This document shows, one piece after another, positions 1 through 14,500 of a stretch of 64,000 nucleotides of DNA. The position numbers were made by a program, and so were the translations under genes. The notes under the pieces are model-generated. The model was not told the origin of the DNA and made no database searches. It saw nothing but the letters and a program-made list of their open reading frames with translations. This stretch comes from Chondrilla cf. caribensis (taxonomy: Eukaryota > Porifera > Demospongiae > Chondrillida > Chondrillidae). Position 1 is the first letter of the stretch. Every line of letters begins with the position of its first letter. The stretch spans positions 3,473,397 to 3,537,396 of the forward strand of contig OZ026548.1 of assembly GCA_964020155.1 (NCBI GenBank). The letters are read 5' to 3'.

Positions 1-312
1 TTGTCACATACTCTATTGATCTATGATCTAACCATTTTACATTTTTGACACCATCAGGAATCGAGATCAATAATACTCTATCTTAATCAAAAGATGAAAT
101 TTCTGTGTAATGAAGGCGACAAATTTCAAGATAGAATACGGTAGTAGGTACTCACACACTGACATAAATATATGTATAATACATCCACACATTAACATGT
201 ACTCCATGGAGATGGGTACATACAGGCAAACACAATGCATGTATGCACAAGCGTGCACACATGTACACACACGTGCATTTGCATGGACACATATCCATCA
301 CCACTCACACAC
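1..312 (-). other. Intron between exon 2 and the off-window CARD-like exon of gene A
   Basis: This stretch matches the intron downstream of exon 2 in the paralogues (about 34.1-34.8 kb and 50.85-51.48 kb). It contains CA-rich and TACATGTAC-rich sequence and no open frame that is conserved in all three copies. No separate gene is supported here. Confidence 0.6.
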
Positions 313-3300
313 CTTGAAGGCTTCTTTTCACAGACGATGTGCTCTGCACTACATGTACAGTCGATGGTGGTACAAGTGGTGGGTGGGGTCTACACACTAC
401 AGGATACGGAGGGTTCGATACAGCAACAGAGGAAACATGAAGATGTTTGGACTTCAGTGAGGGCATCACGGTGGACTGGGTCTTGACCTGTAACAAAGTA
501 TTACAAAAGGTGATGAATTCCCATTTCCAATCTATTCATCTCCAGAAATACGTAACACACATAGTCACATTTACGTACTTGTGAAGATGCTAGTTCTTCT
601 ACAATCTTGGCCGTGATGTCATCAACAATTTTCTTTGTCTCAAAGTGCCCTATGGCATCAAGTAGGGTCTTCCATGTCACCTGGCTGCCGTGTTTCAACC
701 AGTGCTTCAACATGGAGTAGTAAGCCTCGTCATTACTTGGAGCTTTCTCACCAAGTCTGTCCAGTTCCCCCTCATCTACCTCCAAGAGATTTCCTACTCT
801 TTCCCATTTGTCTTTGTGTTGTAGTTTGGACAGAACATGCTTGTCTATGAGTGAACGACTGGGTCTTCCTCCCATGATCCTGTTAGCATCACTAATCTCT
901 TCCCCTCCCACTAACTGGTAACCCAAGAAAGACAAGATTCTTGAAGTGGCTTCTTTACTAACTTCGTCACATTCAAACAGCTCTTTCACAGCCAGGACAG
1001 GAACTATGTACTTCTGTTCTATCTCTTTTGGTAGGTTGGCCCACAGACCAGGTCCACCACCTGCTCTCTCAATCATACTGGCAATGTCGTGAAAGTCAAA
1101 CTGACGAGCTATGTCCAATGGACTCAGACCATTAGGAAAGAGTTCATTAACTGTATACTTTGTAGATGAGTGAGAGATTAGCTTGTCTATGAAGACTTTG
1201 TAGTCCTTGGCACCTCTCTTGATACTATTTCCCCCTGAGTAATTCATTAAGATCTTGCATGTTATCAAAGAAATGTGCAGTGGAGAGAGAGGACATTCAT
1301 CTGGTAAATGAAGCTGTTGAAAGATATTAACTGTTTGAAAAGGGAAGTATTGACACAAAACATTATTTGTCATCGACCATGTTTGATGGGCTGCTTCAGT
1401 GAACATACTCTCATCTCTGGAAAGTGTTGTTATCACCAGTGGATCACCTGTGAAGGAACCTAAAATCAAGAGCTTACAAAGATCAAGAAGCTTCCTATTC
1501 TTGAGAAAGAGAATGGATTCTCTGATGCTATCTCCAAGGTCATTAAACCCACAGGCCTCACATAGTTGATGCAATTTGTTCATCTGTCCACACATTACAG
1601 CTACTTCAAACATAGAAAGACCATAACGGTTTTGAGTAGTAAAATTACAATGTTTGGAAATTAAAAATTTCACAATTTCCACATGGCCTTCTCCAGCTGC
1701 CCACACTAAAGGAGTCAGACCCATGGGATTACAGCAATCAAGAGGATTATTACCTCGGACACATACCAGTTGATTTGGTGAATCTACCTCTGATTCAGTG
1801 GCCATTGGGTGTTGTGGATTATATTGCTCATATATTGCATCTGATAATACTGTAACTACTTGTACAGAACCACTAAAAACTGCCTGATGTAAAGGAGTTC
1901 CAAAAACACCTGCCATTATGTCTGGATTAGCTCCCAACCTCAGTAGTTTATGCACTGTTTCTAGTTTACCATTATGCGCTGCTGAATGGAGGGGAGTATA
2001 GCCAACAACATTGGCTTCACTGACATTCAAACCACATTCTACCAACCAAACTACCAATTCAACATGACCACCTTCAGCAGCAAAATGTAGGACACTTAGA
2101 CCATTACTATCCACCACATCAATTGGACAACCTTCATCCAGTAAAACTGACATTACCTTCTTGTGACCACCCAATGCAGCCTGATGTAGTGGAGTCCCGT
2201 AAGTACCAGCAACCTTTCTCATTGATGCCTTTCCACCCAATCTCAGCAATTCATGCACTGCTTCCAGTTTGCCTGCAGCAGCTGCTGAATGGAGGGGAGT
2301 GTAGCCATCAGCATCTCCTCTATTGACATCCAAACCACATTCTACCAACCAAACTACTAATTCAACATGACCACCTGCGGCAGCAAAATGTAGGACACTT
2401 CGACCATTACTATCCACCACATCAATCGGACAACCTTCATTTAGTAAGACTGACATTACCTTCTTGTGACCACCCAATGCAGCCTGATGTAGTGGAGTCC
2501 CGTAAGTACCAGCAACCTTTGTCATTGATACCTTTCCACCCAATCTCAGCAATTCATACACTGCTTCCAGTTCACCATTATACGCTGCTGAGTGGAGGGG
2601 AGTACAGCCATCATTAGCTTGCACATCAGCAGAAACTCCTCGGGCAATCAGTTCTCTAATCACTTCAACATGTCCTCCTTCTGCTGCTCTATGGAGGGCA
2701 GTATATCCAAGACCATTTGCTACATTCACTGGACATCCATGTTCTAATATTGTTAACACTCTCTGCATATCACCAAGGTAGGATGATTGGAACAGCAAAT
2801 CACCGACATTCTCATCATCTGGTGCTGCTATGAACTCTAGTCTTGTTCCCTCTTCATCTGAAACCTCTTCTCTCTGCTCACACTCAACATCCTCCACTCC
2901 ACCATACTTCACCAGTTCTTCCAGTGCTAAATAGTTCTTGCACATCACTGCCCTTTTCAATGGGGAATAACCTTCATAATCGAAATAGTTAACATTGCTA
3001 CCTAGATCAACCAGGACACCTATATGAGCTGCTCCTCTACTTGTTGCAGCATGATGTAAGGGAGTGCGGCCGTGTCTGTCCACTGGATCAATACAGCAAC
3101 CTCTCTCATGGAGAAGTTTTATCACCTCAACCTGTCCATGTGATGCAGCATGATGGAGAATGGAACAACCCTCTTCATCAGTCAGGTCGGGTGATAATCC
3201 TAAATCGAGGTAATTCTTTACCAGTACAATGTTTCCAGATTGGGCAGCCTCAAATACATCACCGTTATCATCTACATCATAGTCTACTTTGTCCTTCAGC

Positions 3301-3797
3301 TCTTGATGTACTTCTTCCATTCCAGAGTCTTGTGGTGGACAGTCACTCTTTGCGATACCATTTCCATCTGGTTGTAGTTCTTCAACATGCACTGTTCCTC
3401 CATGTACACCTTCTGTAGTGAACTGTACACTACTCACAATACAGTGGGATTTTACTTCCTGTCCACCGCTAACAGTACAGCTGGATTCTACTTCCTGTTT
3501 ACCACTGACAGTAATGTTGGACTCTACTTCCTGTTCACCACTCACAGTACTATGGACTTCTACTTCCTGTTCAACACTCATAGTACCATGTGATACTACT
3601 TCCTGTTCACCCCCATATTTTGAAGTCACAGCATCTGCTATGGCTTCATCACCTTGTTGTCCACTAAACTCTACACCTTCTTTGACCTCATGACGTACAC
3701 ATATTTCAGAATCTTGTTTATTTTGTGCTATCAGTGCATCTGTACTGTCATCCTTACTATCGATGTGATCTTTCTTTTGATATCTCGAGTTAGCCAT
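313..3797 (-). CDS. Ankyrin-repeat/Death-domain protein, gene A (3' exons off-window)
   Basis: Exon 1 is 3797-579 (1,073 codons) and exon 2 is 487-313 (175 bp). The start is ATG 3797 because its context is good (aacaaaATGG) and the paralogues begin at the same place; the upstream in-frame extension has no ATG. Residues 1-185 are acidic with about six imperfect 12-residue repeats around SGEQEVES. Ankyrin repeats follow (TPLHxAAxxGH type), including two copies of a 101-residue three-repeat cassette. The last 85-90 residues of exon 1 look like a Death domain (DKWERVGNLLEV, then MLKHWL, then VTWKTLLDAI). Donor CAA|gtacgt and acceptor ttacag join in phase 0, and exon 2 ends in phase 1 before gtgtgtg. 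By analogy with genes B and C, a CARD-like exon should lie left of position 1. The likely role is a cytoplasmic death-fold scaffold or sensor; partners are unknown. Confidence 0.85.
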
Positions 3798-3919
3798 TTT
3801 GTTACACTGCGTGTTGATTTCACACAATCTCGTCAAGGCTACATGAATGATTAAAGCAGACAATTATGCAAGTCTCCAGATACACTCAAGTGAGAAGGGG
3901 CTATAATAAATTCAAAATA

Positions 3920-4082
3920 CAGTTGAATCCCCATAATCCAACACCTAAGGTCCTTTATAATCCAACATTGAGAGACATCCATCATTATAGACTATATTAT
4001 AAAACCTTCATAATCTGACAACCTTTGAAATCCAACATGTCATTCTTTGCCCATTTATTGTCAGATTATCAAGGTTCTACTG
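3920..4082. mobile_element. Tigger-like MITE, copy in spacer A
   Basis: The ends are inverted repeats (CAGTTGAATCC at the left, ending GGTTCTACTG at the right), with TA next to the left end. Copies stand at the same place upstream of gene B (42499-42688) and gene C (55124-55278). The insertion therefore predates the duplication of the ankyrin unit. It has no coding capacity. Confidence 0.6.
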
Positions 4083-4433
4083 TGTGTAGCAATCAATACA
4101 ATAAATGGTTGGATTAGATTATGAGCTACGATTTGCTTGATCCCTTTCTAAGACTTACAGTAAACATTCAATTTAATAGTTATTGAATATGTGAATATAA
4201 TATCATTATTTATCCAGGCCTGTATTTACCTTTCAAAAATTCATTCACATTGTGAATACATGTTATAATCTATGGCAATTCGTTTACGAAATATTTGGCA
4301 GAATAATTTAATTGTTTGGCAGATTAACTGGATGCACACTACTGATTGTATATCATATTGGTACTGGGGAATTGTGGTGGATAAGAAAGTGTAGCAGATA
4401 AAGTGATGATGGATAACGAGAATTCACTATATA

Positions 4434-5384
4434 CAGTAGAAACTATTTAACACAAAATCGCTTAACACAAAATATTGTTTAACACGAACCAATCGTAGAA
4501 ACTGATAGCCTAGCTGTACAAAAGTTGATCGTTTTAGCCAAAAATATACTGTTAACACGAAGACTGAAAAAGGTGACATCATATACCATTATATGTATAT
4601 TAATGTAATAATGACGTCAGTAGTACAGGTGTAACTTGTTTCAAGAAGATGGCAGCTAGTAAGAAGCAATGCTCTTATTCAATCGATTTCAAACTCAAGA
4701 TTTTTGAAGAAATAGACTCGAAGAAGCTTTCCAAAACAGAAATTTGCAAGAAGCACGGCATTCCGAATTCTATGCTATTGACATTTCTCAAGAATCGAGA
4801 GAAGATTGAGAAGGAGAACGCTAAATCTACTGGAGGTAGGAAGCGTATTCGGTAATCCGTTCATTCCGATGTTGACGAAGCTCTTTACAGGTGGTTTCTA
4901 GTGGCACACCAAAGTTCTATACCACTTAATGGGCCCTTAATGCTGGAAAAGGTAGATAAGTTCGCAAAGGATCTAGGTCACAGCGACTTCAAAGCTACAG
5001 CAATCTGGTGAAACGATTTAAGGAACGAAAGGGAATCATTTCAAAAGTTTTATGTGGTGAATCAGCATCTGTTGATACAAGTGTTGTGGCAAATTGGAAA
5101 GCTAAGCTCGCAGACCTTTTGGAAGGATACTTTGAAAACACTTCTACATCTGGAAACGTCCACCATGGCTTCACAAGAAACAGACCACATTAGAGGACTT
5201 TTGTTCTTCAGAATCTTTGCTTTGACAGTGTATTTTTAATACAATTATGTAACACAACATCTATTACAGTTCGTATATAACGTGTAATACATAGTACAGT
5301 ATATTATGTGCATTATTGATGGATACTGATAACAAGAAATAAAATACATTGTTCCGTGGACTTCTTGTTAAGCAGTTTCTACTG
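4434..5384 (+). mobile_element. pogo/Tigger-like DNA transposon, internally decayed
   Basis: Terminal inverted repeats CAGTAGAAACT at 4434 and AGTTTCTACTG ending at 5384 are each bordered by TA (4432-4433 and 5385-5386), the target expected for Tc1/mariner/pogo elements. The spacers of genes B and C have the same flanking sequence (gagaattca, then tttgatatt) without the insert, so the boundaries are confirmed by empty sites. The 951-bp body carries an N-terminal transposase fragment only. The catalytic DDE region is missing, so it cannot move itself. Confidence 0.85.
4649..5193 (+). pseudogene. Tigger/CENP-B-type transposase fragment
   Basis: The first open frame (4649-4855, 68 residues) has the CENP-B N-terminal helix-turn-helix layout: a basic start, SIDFKLKIFEEID, then SKTEICKKHGIPNSML and LKNREKIE. 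After a stop at about 4854 the similarity continues in other frames. LMLEKVDKFAKDLG and LVKRFKERKGI resemble the second, Tc5-type DNA-binding helix-turn-helix. The frame then ends near 5193. No DDE catalytic domain follows, so this is a DNA-binding remnant broken by stop codons and at least one frameshift. Confidence 0.75.
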
Positions 5385-5420
5385 TATTTGATATTGAGTT
5401 GAATTTTTAAATTTTATACT

Positions 5421-5575
5421 TCAACAGCTCCTCCCACCAGAGTCCAGACATGCACTGCTCTCAGACCAACACTTCAGTTCCTCTTCCAACACCAGATGCC
5501 TTCTGTACACCAGTCTCCAGTTGTCTTTCTCATTTCTCCCATCAATAGGAAACAAGCCCCCTTTGGTCAAACGTT
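5421..5575 (-). CDS. Possible last coding exon of an unidentified gene in spacer A
   Basis: The minus strand reads GLFPIDGRNEKDNWRLVYRR, then a Leu/Glu-rich stretch, KCWSESS and a stop at 5421. The paralogous block at 43367-43530 keeps the same frame and stop position and differs mostly by amino-acid replacements. The block in spacer C is shifted and interrupted by a transposon. I do not recognise the family. A tryptophan followed by VYRR is seen after some F-box domains, but this is too little to name it. The splice acceptor is not fixed. Confidence 0.4.
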
Positions 5576-5759
5576 CACTTGACGAATGATGGAGATTAGT
5601 ACAAACAATTCTCGAATTTCAACAATATTAATACAATAATAATATTATACGCATATATTAGGATGTAATCCATGCATATTCCCCTTGAACAAGTATACAT
5701 ACAAATATCATGCATGTGTGAATGAACTGGAATGTTGAAATAATCTATATAATATATGG

Positions 5760-6373
5760 TAGGCGCCAAAATAAACTTTGCGTTCCGTTTCGTACAGATG
5801 AATACGAAACGCTTGAATGGATCGTTCCGTTTTTGTCTTTTATCAGTCCGTTCGTACAGTGTCGTTCTGTCTATACCTCAAAAAACGAACGATGGTGATC
5901 AACACTAACACATAACTCAACGATGAAGCAACCATAGTCTATAGCCATTATAGAAAGCAGAGTATTGTAGTTCGCTATTCAAATGGCATCAAATCACCTA
6001 CTATCCAAGTTCGTTTGAGAGAAGAAGTAATTCATACAACAGGGATGGGTCATAATATGTAAATTTATCAAGAAGTGAGTTCACTGGATCGAACTATTGA
6101 GAAACGCCATTTTCTTCATTCCAGAAAATGTCTCCACTACTTAGACGAATCCATTTGTGGTAGTTTTATTCAGTACCAAAGCGATGAGATCTTCATAATC
6201 GTGTATCTAGCCAAATCGTTCTGCACTTTGATAGAATACGTTCAAATCAACACATTTCGTTCTCTTCGTCTTTTCGCAAGTTCCGTTTCCTTCCTTTTTT
6301 TTATATTTCTGTGGGCAAAAAGTACGAAGCTGCTTTTAGATGGAACGGAACGCAAAGTTTATTTCAAGGCCTA
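5760..6373. mobile_element. Non-autonomous inverted-repeat element of 614 bp
   Basis: The left end (TAGGCGCCAAAATAAACTTT) and the reverse complement of the right end (TAGGCCTTGAAATAAACTTT) are near-identical and continue with GCGTTCCGTT. The spacers of genes B and C lack it. The open frame at 6075-6530 crosses the right boundary and shows no recognisable domain. I saw no clear target duplication, so the superfamily is open. Confidence 0.6.
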
Positions 6374-9709
<3,336 letters not shown>

Positions 9710-10385
9710 CAGTTCTGGTAGAGTAGATGGTGTGATCCTAGCAGTCCTGGCAAAGGGAGAGGGTGTTGTCCTGATAAAGGACAGGATGTGGTCCTGGTAA
9801 GAGAGGGCGTGGTCTGGTAAAAAAGAGGATGTGGTCCTGACATAGGAGTAGGGTGAGTCTGGGAGAGAAGATGGTGTCCTGGTATGTAGATGAGAGGTGT
9901 GGTTCTGGCAGATGTGCAGGTGTGATCTTGGAAAAGAAGAGGGTGTGGTCCTAGCAAAGTGGAGGATGTGGTCCTGGCAAAACAGAGTTGTGGTCATGGC
10001 TAATGAGAGGGCATATTCAACCAAAGGAGAGGGTTGGTCCCAGCAAACGAGAAAGTTGGTCCTGGCAAAGGAAAGGGTGTGGCTTTGACAGGTGTGAAGG
10101 TATGGTCCTGATAGATGAGAGGAGTGGTCCTGGCAGATCAGAGGAGTGGTCCTGGCAGATCAGAGGAGTGGTCTTGGTAGATGAGAGGAGTGGTCCTGGT
10201 AGATGAGAGGAGTGGTCCTGGTAGATGAGAGGAGTGGTCCTGGTAGATGAGAGGAGTGGTCCTGGTAGATGAGAGGAGTGGTCCTGGTAGATGAGAGGAG
10301 TGGTCCTGGCAGATGAGAGGAGTGGTCCTGGTAGATGAGAGGAGTGGTCTTGGCAGATGAGAGGAGTGGTCCCAGCAGACACAGT
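9710..10385. repeat. 22-bp minisatellite, spacer A (degenerate then homogeneous)
   Basis: Imperfect units of about 20-26 bp (GTGGTCCTGGCAAAGGAGAG type) grade into regular 22-bp units (GAGTGGTCCTGGTAGATGAG type) from about 10100. The same family occurs at 30190-33065, 47930-49570 and 60510-60925. Because 22 is one more than a multiple of three, each strand cycles through all three frames, and the minus strand stays free of stops over long stretches. Confidence 0.95.
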
Positions 10386-11302
10386 ATGCATCAAAGAACA
10401 TGATTCTAAGACTATCAATAGAGAGGGGATATACTAGTTACGTACATATAGTACATTCGTACACCACTGATATCATAATGAATGTACACGCATCTCTAAA
10501 TGGTCACAATTACGACAAAGCAAAATACAGAATGCAGTGGGTACACCACTGTTGGACATGGGTAATGTGACATCCTCAGACAGATCGGTCACAGGTGAAG
10601 CTTGAAGTCTGAATACACAATGTACATAGGAGGTGACAGTCACACAGAAATGCACCATACATAACATGGTAGCAATGCACACATAGTGATGTATTTGTGT
10701 GAAGTGCAATGCGAATCAAGTTCAATCATTTATTATTATCCAAATGAACCCACCATCCACTATTCAGGCTACACATGTCACCCAGTTCAGTCCTATGCAG
10801 TATCTTTAGAAATTTATAGCGTCCATAGTTTAAGACTCTTCGTTGCCATCTGGCGTGGAGAATGATGGCATTATGAGGGAGTGAAACAGTGAGTGAATTC
10901 AATCACGCTTCGTACGACCATGACTTAGTTAATACAAATATCTTATTACGTAGCACAGTCGTGCCCCCTTTTATAGAAATGTACGAATGGTTGCATTCTG
11001 CTAAAACCATTTTGCAACTTGGAAGAAAGAAAATGTACCTGGGCCTTAATGTCATAATTTCTAGACCCGAAAGTCATCAAGTGCGTAGGCGACCTCGATC
11101 GGACTCCCTATGTGATGGAAACAATTAACCTCACTTCCGCTCATTGATAACATGCATCCTGATTAGCCACTTGCTGACCTTATAATAACCAACTGATCGA
11201 TCAGTTGTCACATCTGAGGATTTAGGGATACACAGGATATGTGTCCCATAGTCTCTTTGATGTTGCCACCAATCAGGATACATTTGTATTTACATATAGT
11301 GT
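10386..11302. other. Region 3' of the CABIN1 homologue, left of the retrotransposon
   Basis: About 10386-10530 matches 60.95-61.10 kb in front of the second CABIN1 copy. A minus-strand frame at about 10540-10620 (FRLQASPVTDLSEDVTLPMS) could be part of a CABIN1 3' exon but has no confirmed splice partner. The rest shows no convincing gene. Confidence 0.35.
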
Positions 11303-11307
11303 GTATG

Positions 11308-11514
11308 TGTGGTGACTTGAGTTTCTCAGTTTGTTGTGTTGGTCCTATTTCCTGTACCCATTTCAATTATGTGATACTTATTAATTTTGAGCACTGTGAG
11401 TTGGACTTATGTTATGCCTGCCAGTACGATTGCAGTTACTGTAGTTCTTTTGGAATTAACAAATTATTGTGATTGAGTGAACGAGTATCGAACAAGAAGC
11501 GCTCGGTTATTACA
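11308..11514 (+). repeat. 5' LTR of the Ty3/gypsy element
   Basis: A 207-bp repeat with TG and CA termini, identical to 15438-15644. By family knowledge it holds the promoter for the genomic RNA. Confidence 0.95.
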
Positions 11515-11544
11515 TATATTGACGACGAGGATTGTGGACGCAGG

Positions 11545-14500
11545 ATGGCAGCAGCTATGTTCGGTTCCGTGGGAGAATTTAACGAGGACAACGAAGAATG
11601 GACTCAATATGAAGAAAGACTGAGCCACTTTTTCGCAGCGAACGGCATCGAGAATGCGAGCAAGAAACGATTGGTGTTTCTTGCCATGGTTGGCCCATCT
11701 GCGTACAAACTGCTGGGAAATTTGGTTGCCCCAAAGAAGCCAGGGGAAGTGGAGTACGGAGAGCTGGTGAAAGCGTTGAGCGAGCACCACAACCCGGCGC
11801 CTTCTGAAATAGTACAACGGTTCAAGTTCAATTCCCGCGTAAGGAATCCGGGTGAATCGGTAGCCAAATTCACGGCCGAACTTCGTTCGTTGGCTCGTTT
11901 CTGCAACTTCAAAGATAGCTTGGACGACATGCTTCGAGATCGGCTGGTTTGTGGGATTTCAGACGTTCAGATACAAAAGAGACTTCTTGCCGAGCCTAAA
12001 CTCACGCTGAAAAAGGCGACGGAACTCGCGCTGTCGATGGAAGCAGCGAGTAAAAATGCTCTAACCTTACAACCGTCAGGTTCGATCGCCAAGACTCACG
12101 TAGAGAGTCTCCACAAGGTCCAGAGCTCCACTCGGACGAAGACGCAGAAGTCGCCCCAGTCGTTTACGTGTTACAGGTGTGGGAATACAGGCCATGCAGC
12201 TCATGTTTGCAAGCACAAGTCTACTAAGTGCAACTTTTGTGGGAAAATCGGTCACTTGCAGAAAGTATGTAGGAGCAAGGGCAAGAAGGACACCAATCAG
12301 AAGAGTGTTCATACGGTGGAAGCAGAAGAATATGAAGCTTATCACATTTTTTCCAATCAGGACAACGGCTCTTCCAGAAACCCGTACTCAGTTCAGCTTT
12401 CGATAGATGACAGGCAAGTCCGGATGGAAATTGATACGGGTGCCTCAGTTTCAATCATCTCTTCAGCCACCTACAATGACACATTTCAGGACAAAGTACT
12501 CCAACCATCAGCAGTAAAACTCAAGACATACTCAGAGAAGGCGTTGAAGAATCTCGGATCAATGTCAGTCAAGGTGCGACACCACTCACAGGAAATGGAT
12601 TTGCCATTACTGGTCGTGGAAGGAAATGGTCCCAGCTTACTGGGAAGAAATTGGCTGGAGAAGCTACGCATTGATTGGCAAAGCATTCATGTCATTAAGA
12701 CTGGGGGTGCTGAGGCAGAGGTATTGTGCAAGGAGTTCCCAGATGTTTTCAAACCTGGGTTAGGAACTCTCCAGGGGTTCAAGGCAACCATTCAGGTGGA
12801 TAAAGAAGCATCACCAGTATTTTGTAAAGCTCGTGCAGTACCTTATGCCATGACACCGCTGGTTGAGAAGGAGTTGGATCGGCTGCAGCAAGAGGGAGTA
12901 ATTACACCGGTCGCTTTTTCAGATTGGGCCGCCCCAATAGTACCGGTTCTTAAGAGTGACAAGTCAGTTCGTATATGTGGAGATTTCAAAATGACGGTGA
13001 ACAAGGTGTCGAAGCTTGATCGCTATCCAATCCCAAAAATTGAGGACCTCTTTGCGAAATTAGCAGGTGGGAAGCTGTTCACCAAATTAGACCTCAGTCA
13101 GGCCTACCAACAGATCTGTTTGGAAGAAGAATCAAAGAAACTGGTCGTCATTAACACCCACAAGGGGTTGTTCCAGTTCAACCGACTGCCTTTTGGAATA
13201 TCATCGGCCCCAGCCATTTTTCAGCGCACAATGGAATCATTGCTACAGGACATTCCGTATGTCGTGGTTTACCTGGATGATATCCTTGTTACGGGCCCCA
13301 CTCAAGAGGATCATCTCCGAAATTTACGGAAGGTACTACAACGCCTTCAGCAAGCAGGTCTTCGGTTGCAACAGGGAAAATGCAAGTTCATGGAAAAGTC
13401 TGTTCAGTACCTAGGGCATGTCATTGATGCGGAAGGGCTACACCCAATAGAGGACAAGGTGGAGGCAGTACAGCAGGCTCCAGCTCCTGAAAATGTCAGT
13501 GAGTTGAAATCGTATTTGGGGTTGTTATCTTACTACAGCAAGTTTCTTCCCCAGCTAGCTTCTACACTAGCTCCTCTCTATGCTCTTCTTCACTCCGGGA
13601 CTCTTTGGAAGTGGACAAAGGTGGAGGATGCTGCTTTTCAGGCATCTAAAACAGCCTTACTGTCCTCAAAAGTGCTTGTTCACTTCGATCCCTCTCAAGA
13701 GCTTGTGTTGTCCTGTGATGCCTCTTCCTATGGCATTGGAGCAGTTCTATCACACCGACAGTCTGATGGTTCAGACAGGCCCATAGGGTTCGCCTCTCGT
13801 ACATTGTCCGTTGCTGAAAAAAAGTACTCACAGCTGGAAAAGGAAGGCCTGGCTTGTGTGTTTGGGGTGAAGAGATTTCATTCATACCTGTACGGCCACA
13901 AGTTCTTGCTCATTACTGATCACAAACCCTTGCTTGGACTACTTGGGGAATCCAAGGCCATTCCGGCACAAGCTTCAGCCAGGATCCAGAGGTGGGCACT
14001 CACCCTTGCTGCTTACGAGTACTCCATGGTGTTCCGGTCCACTGGAGATCATGGAGATGCCGATGCTATGAGTCGATTGCCACTGAAACAACAGCCAATC
14101 TCAGTACCAGTGCCAGAGGAAGTTGTTTTGCTGATGCAGCATCTGGATGATTCTCCAACTGATGTCGCCTCTATCAGGAAGGAAACTGCCAGACATCCCC
14201 TCTTGTCGAGAGTACTTCAACTTGTGCAACATGGATGGCCCAACTTTAGCAAGGAGGAAGAGCTCAACCCATACTATAATCGCCGGAACGAGTTGTCAGT
14301 GCAAGATGGATGCCTGTTGTGGGGATCTCGGGTGGTGGTACCACCTTCTTTGCAGTCTACTGTGTTGGCAGAGATGCATTTGGGTCATCCTGGAGTATCT
14401 CGGATGAAGTCTCTAGCCAGAATGTATGCTTGGTGGGTTGGAATCGATAAGGATATTGAAGCTACTGTACAGCATTGTGTCGAGTGTCAACAGAGTCGCC

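Noticed and set aside
11473..11544. Upstream extension of Gag-Pol from 11473
   Set aside because: The codon is TTG and lies in the LTR; the first ATG is 11545.
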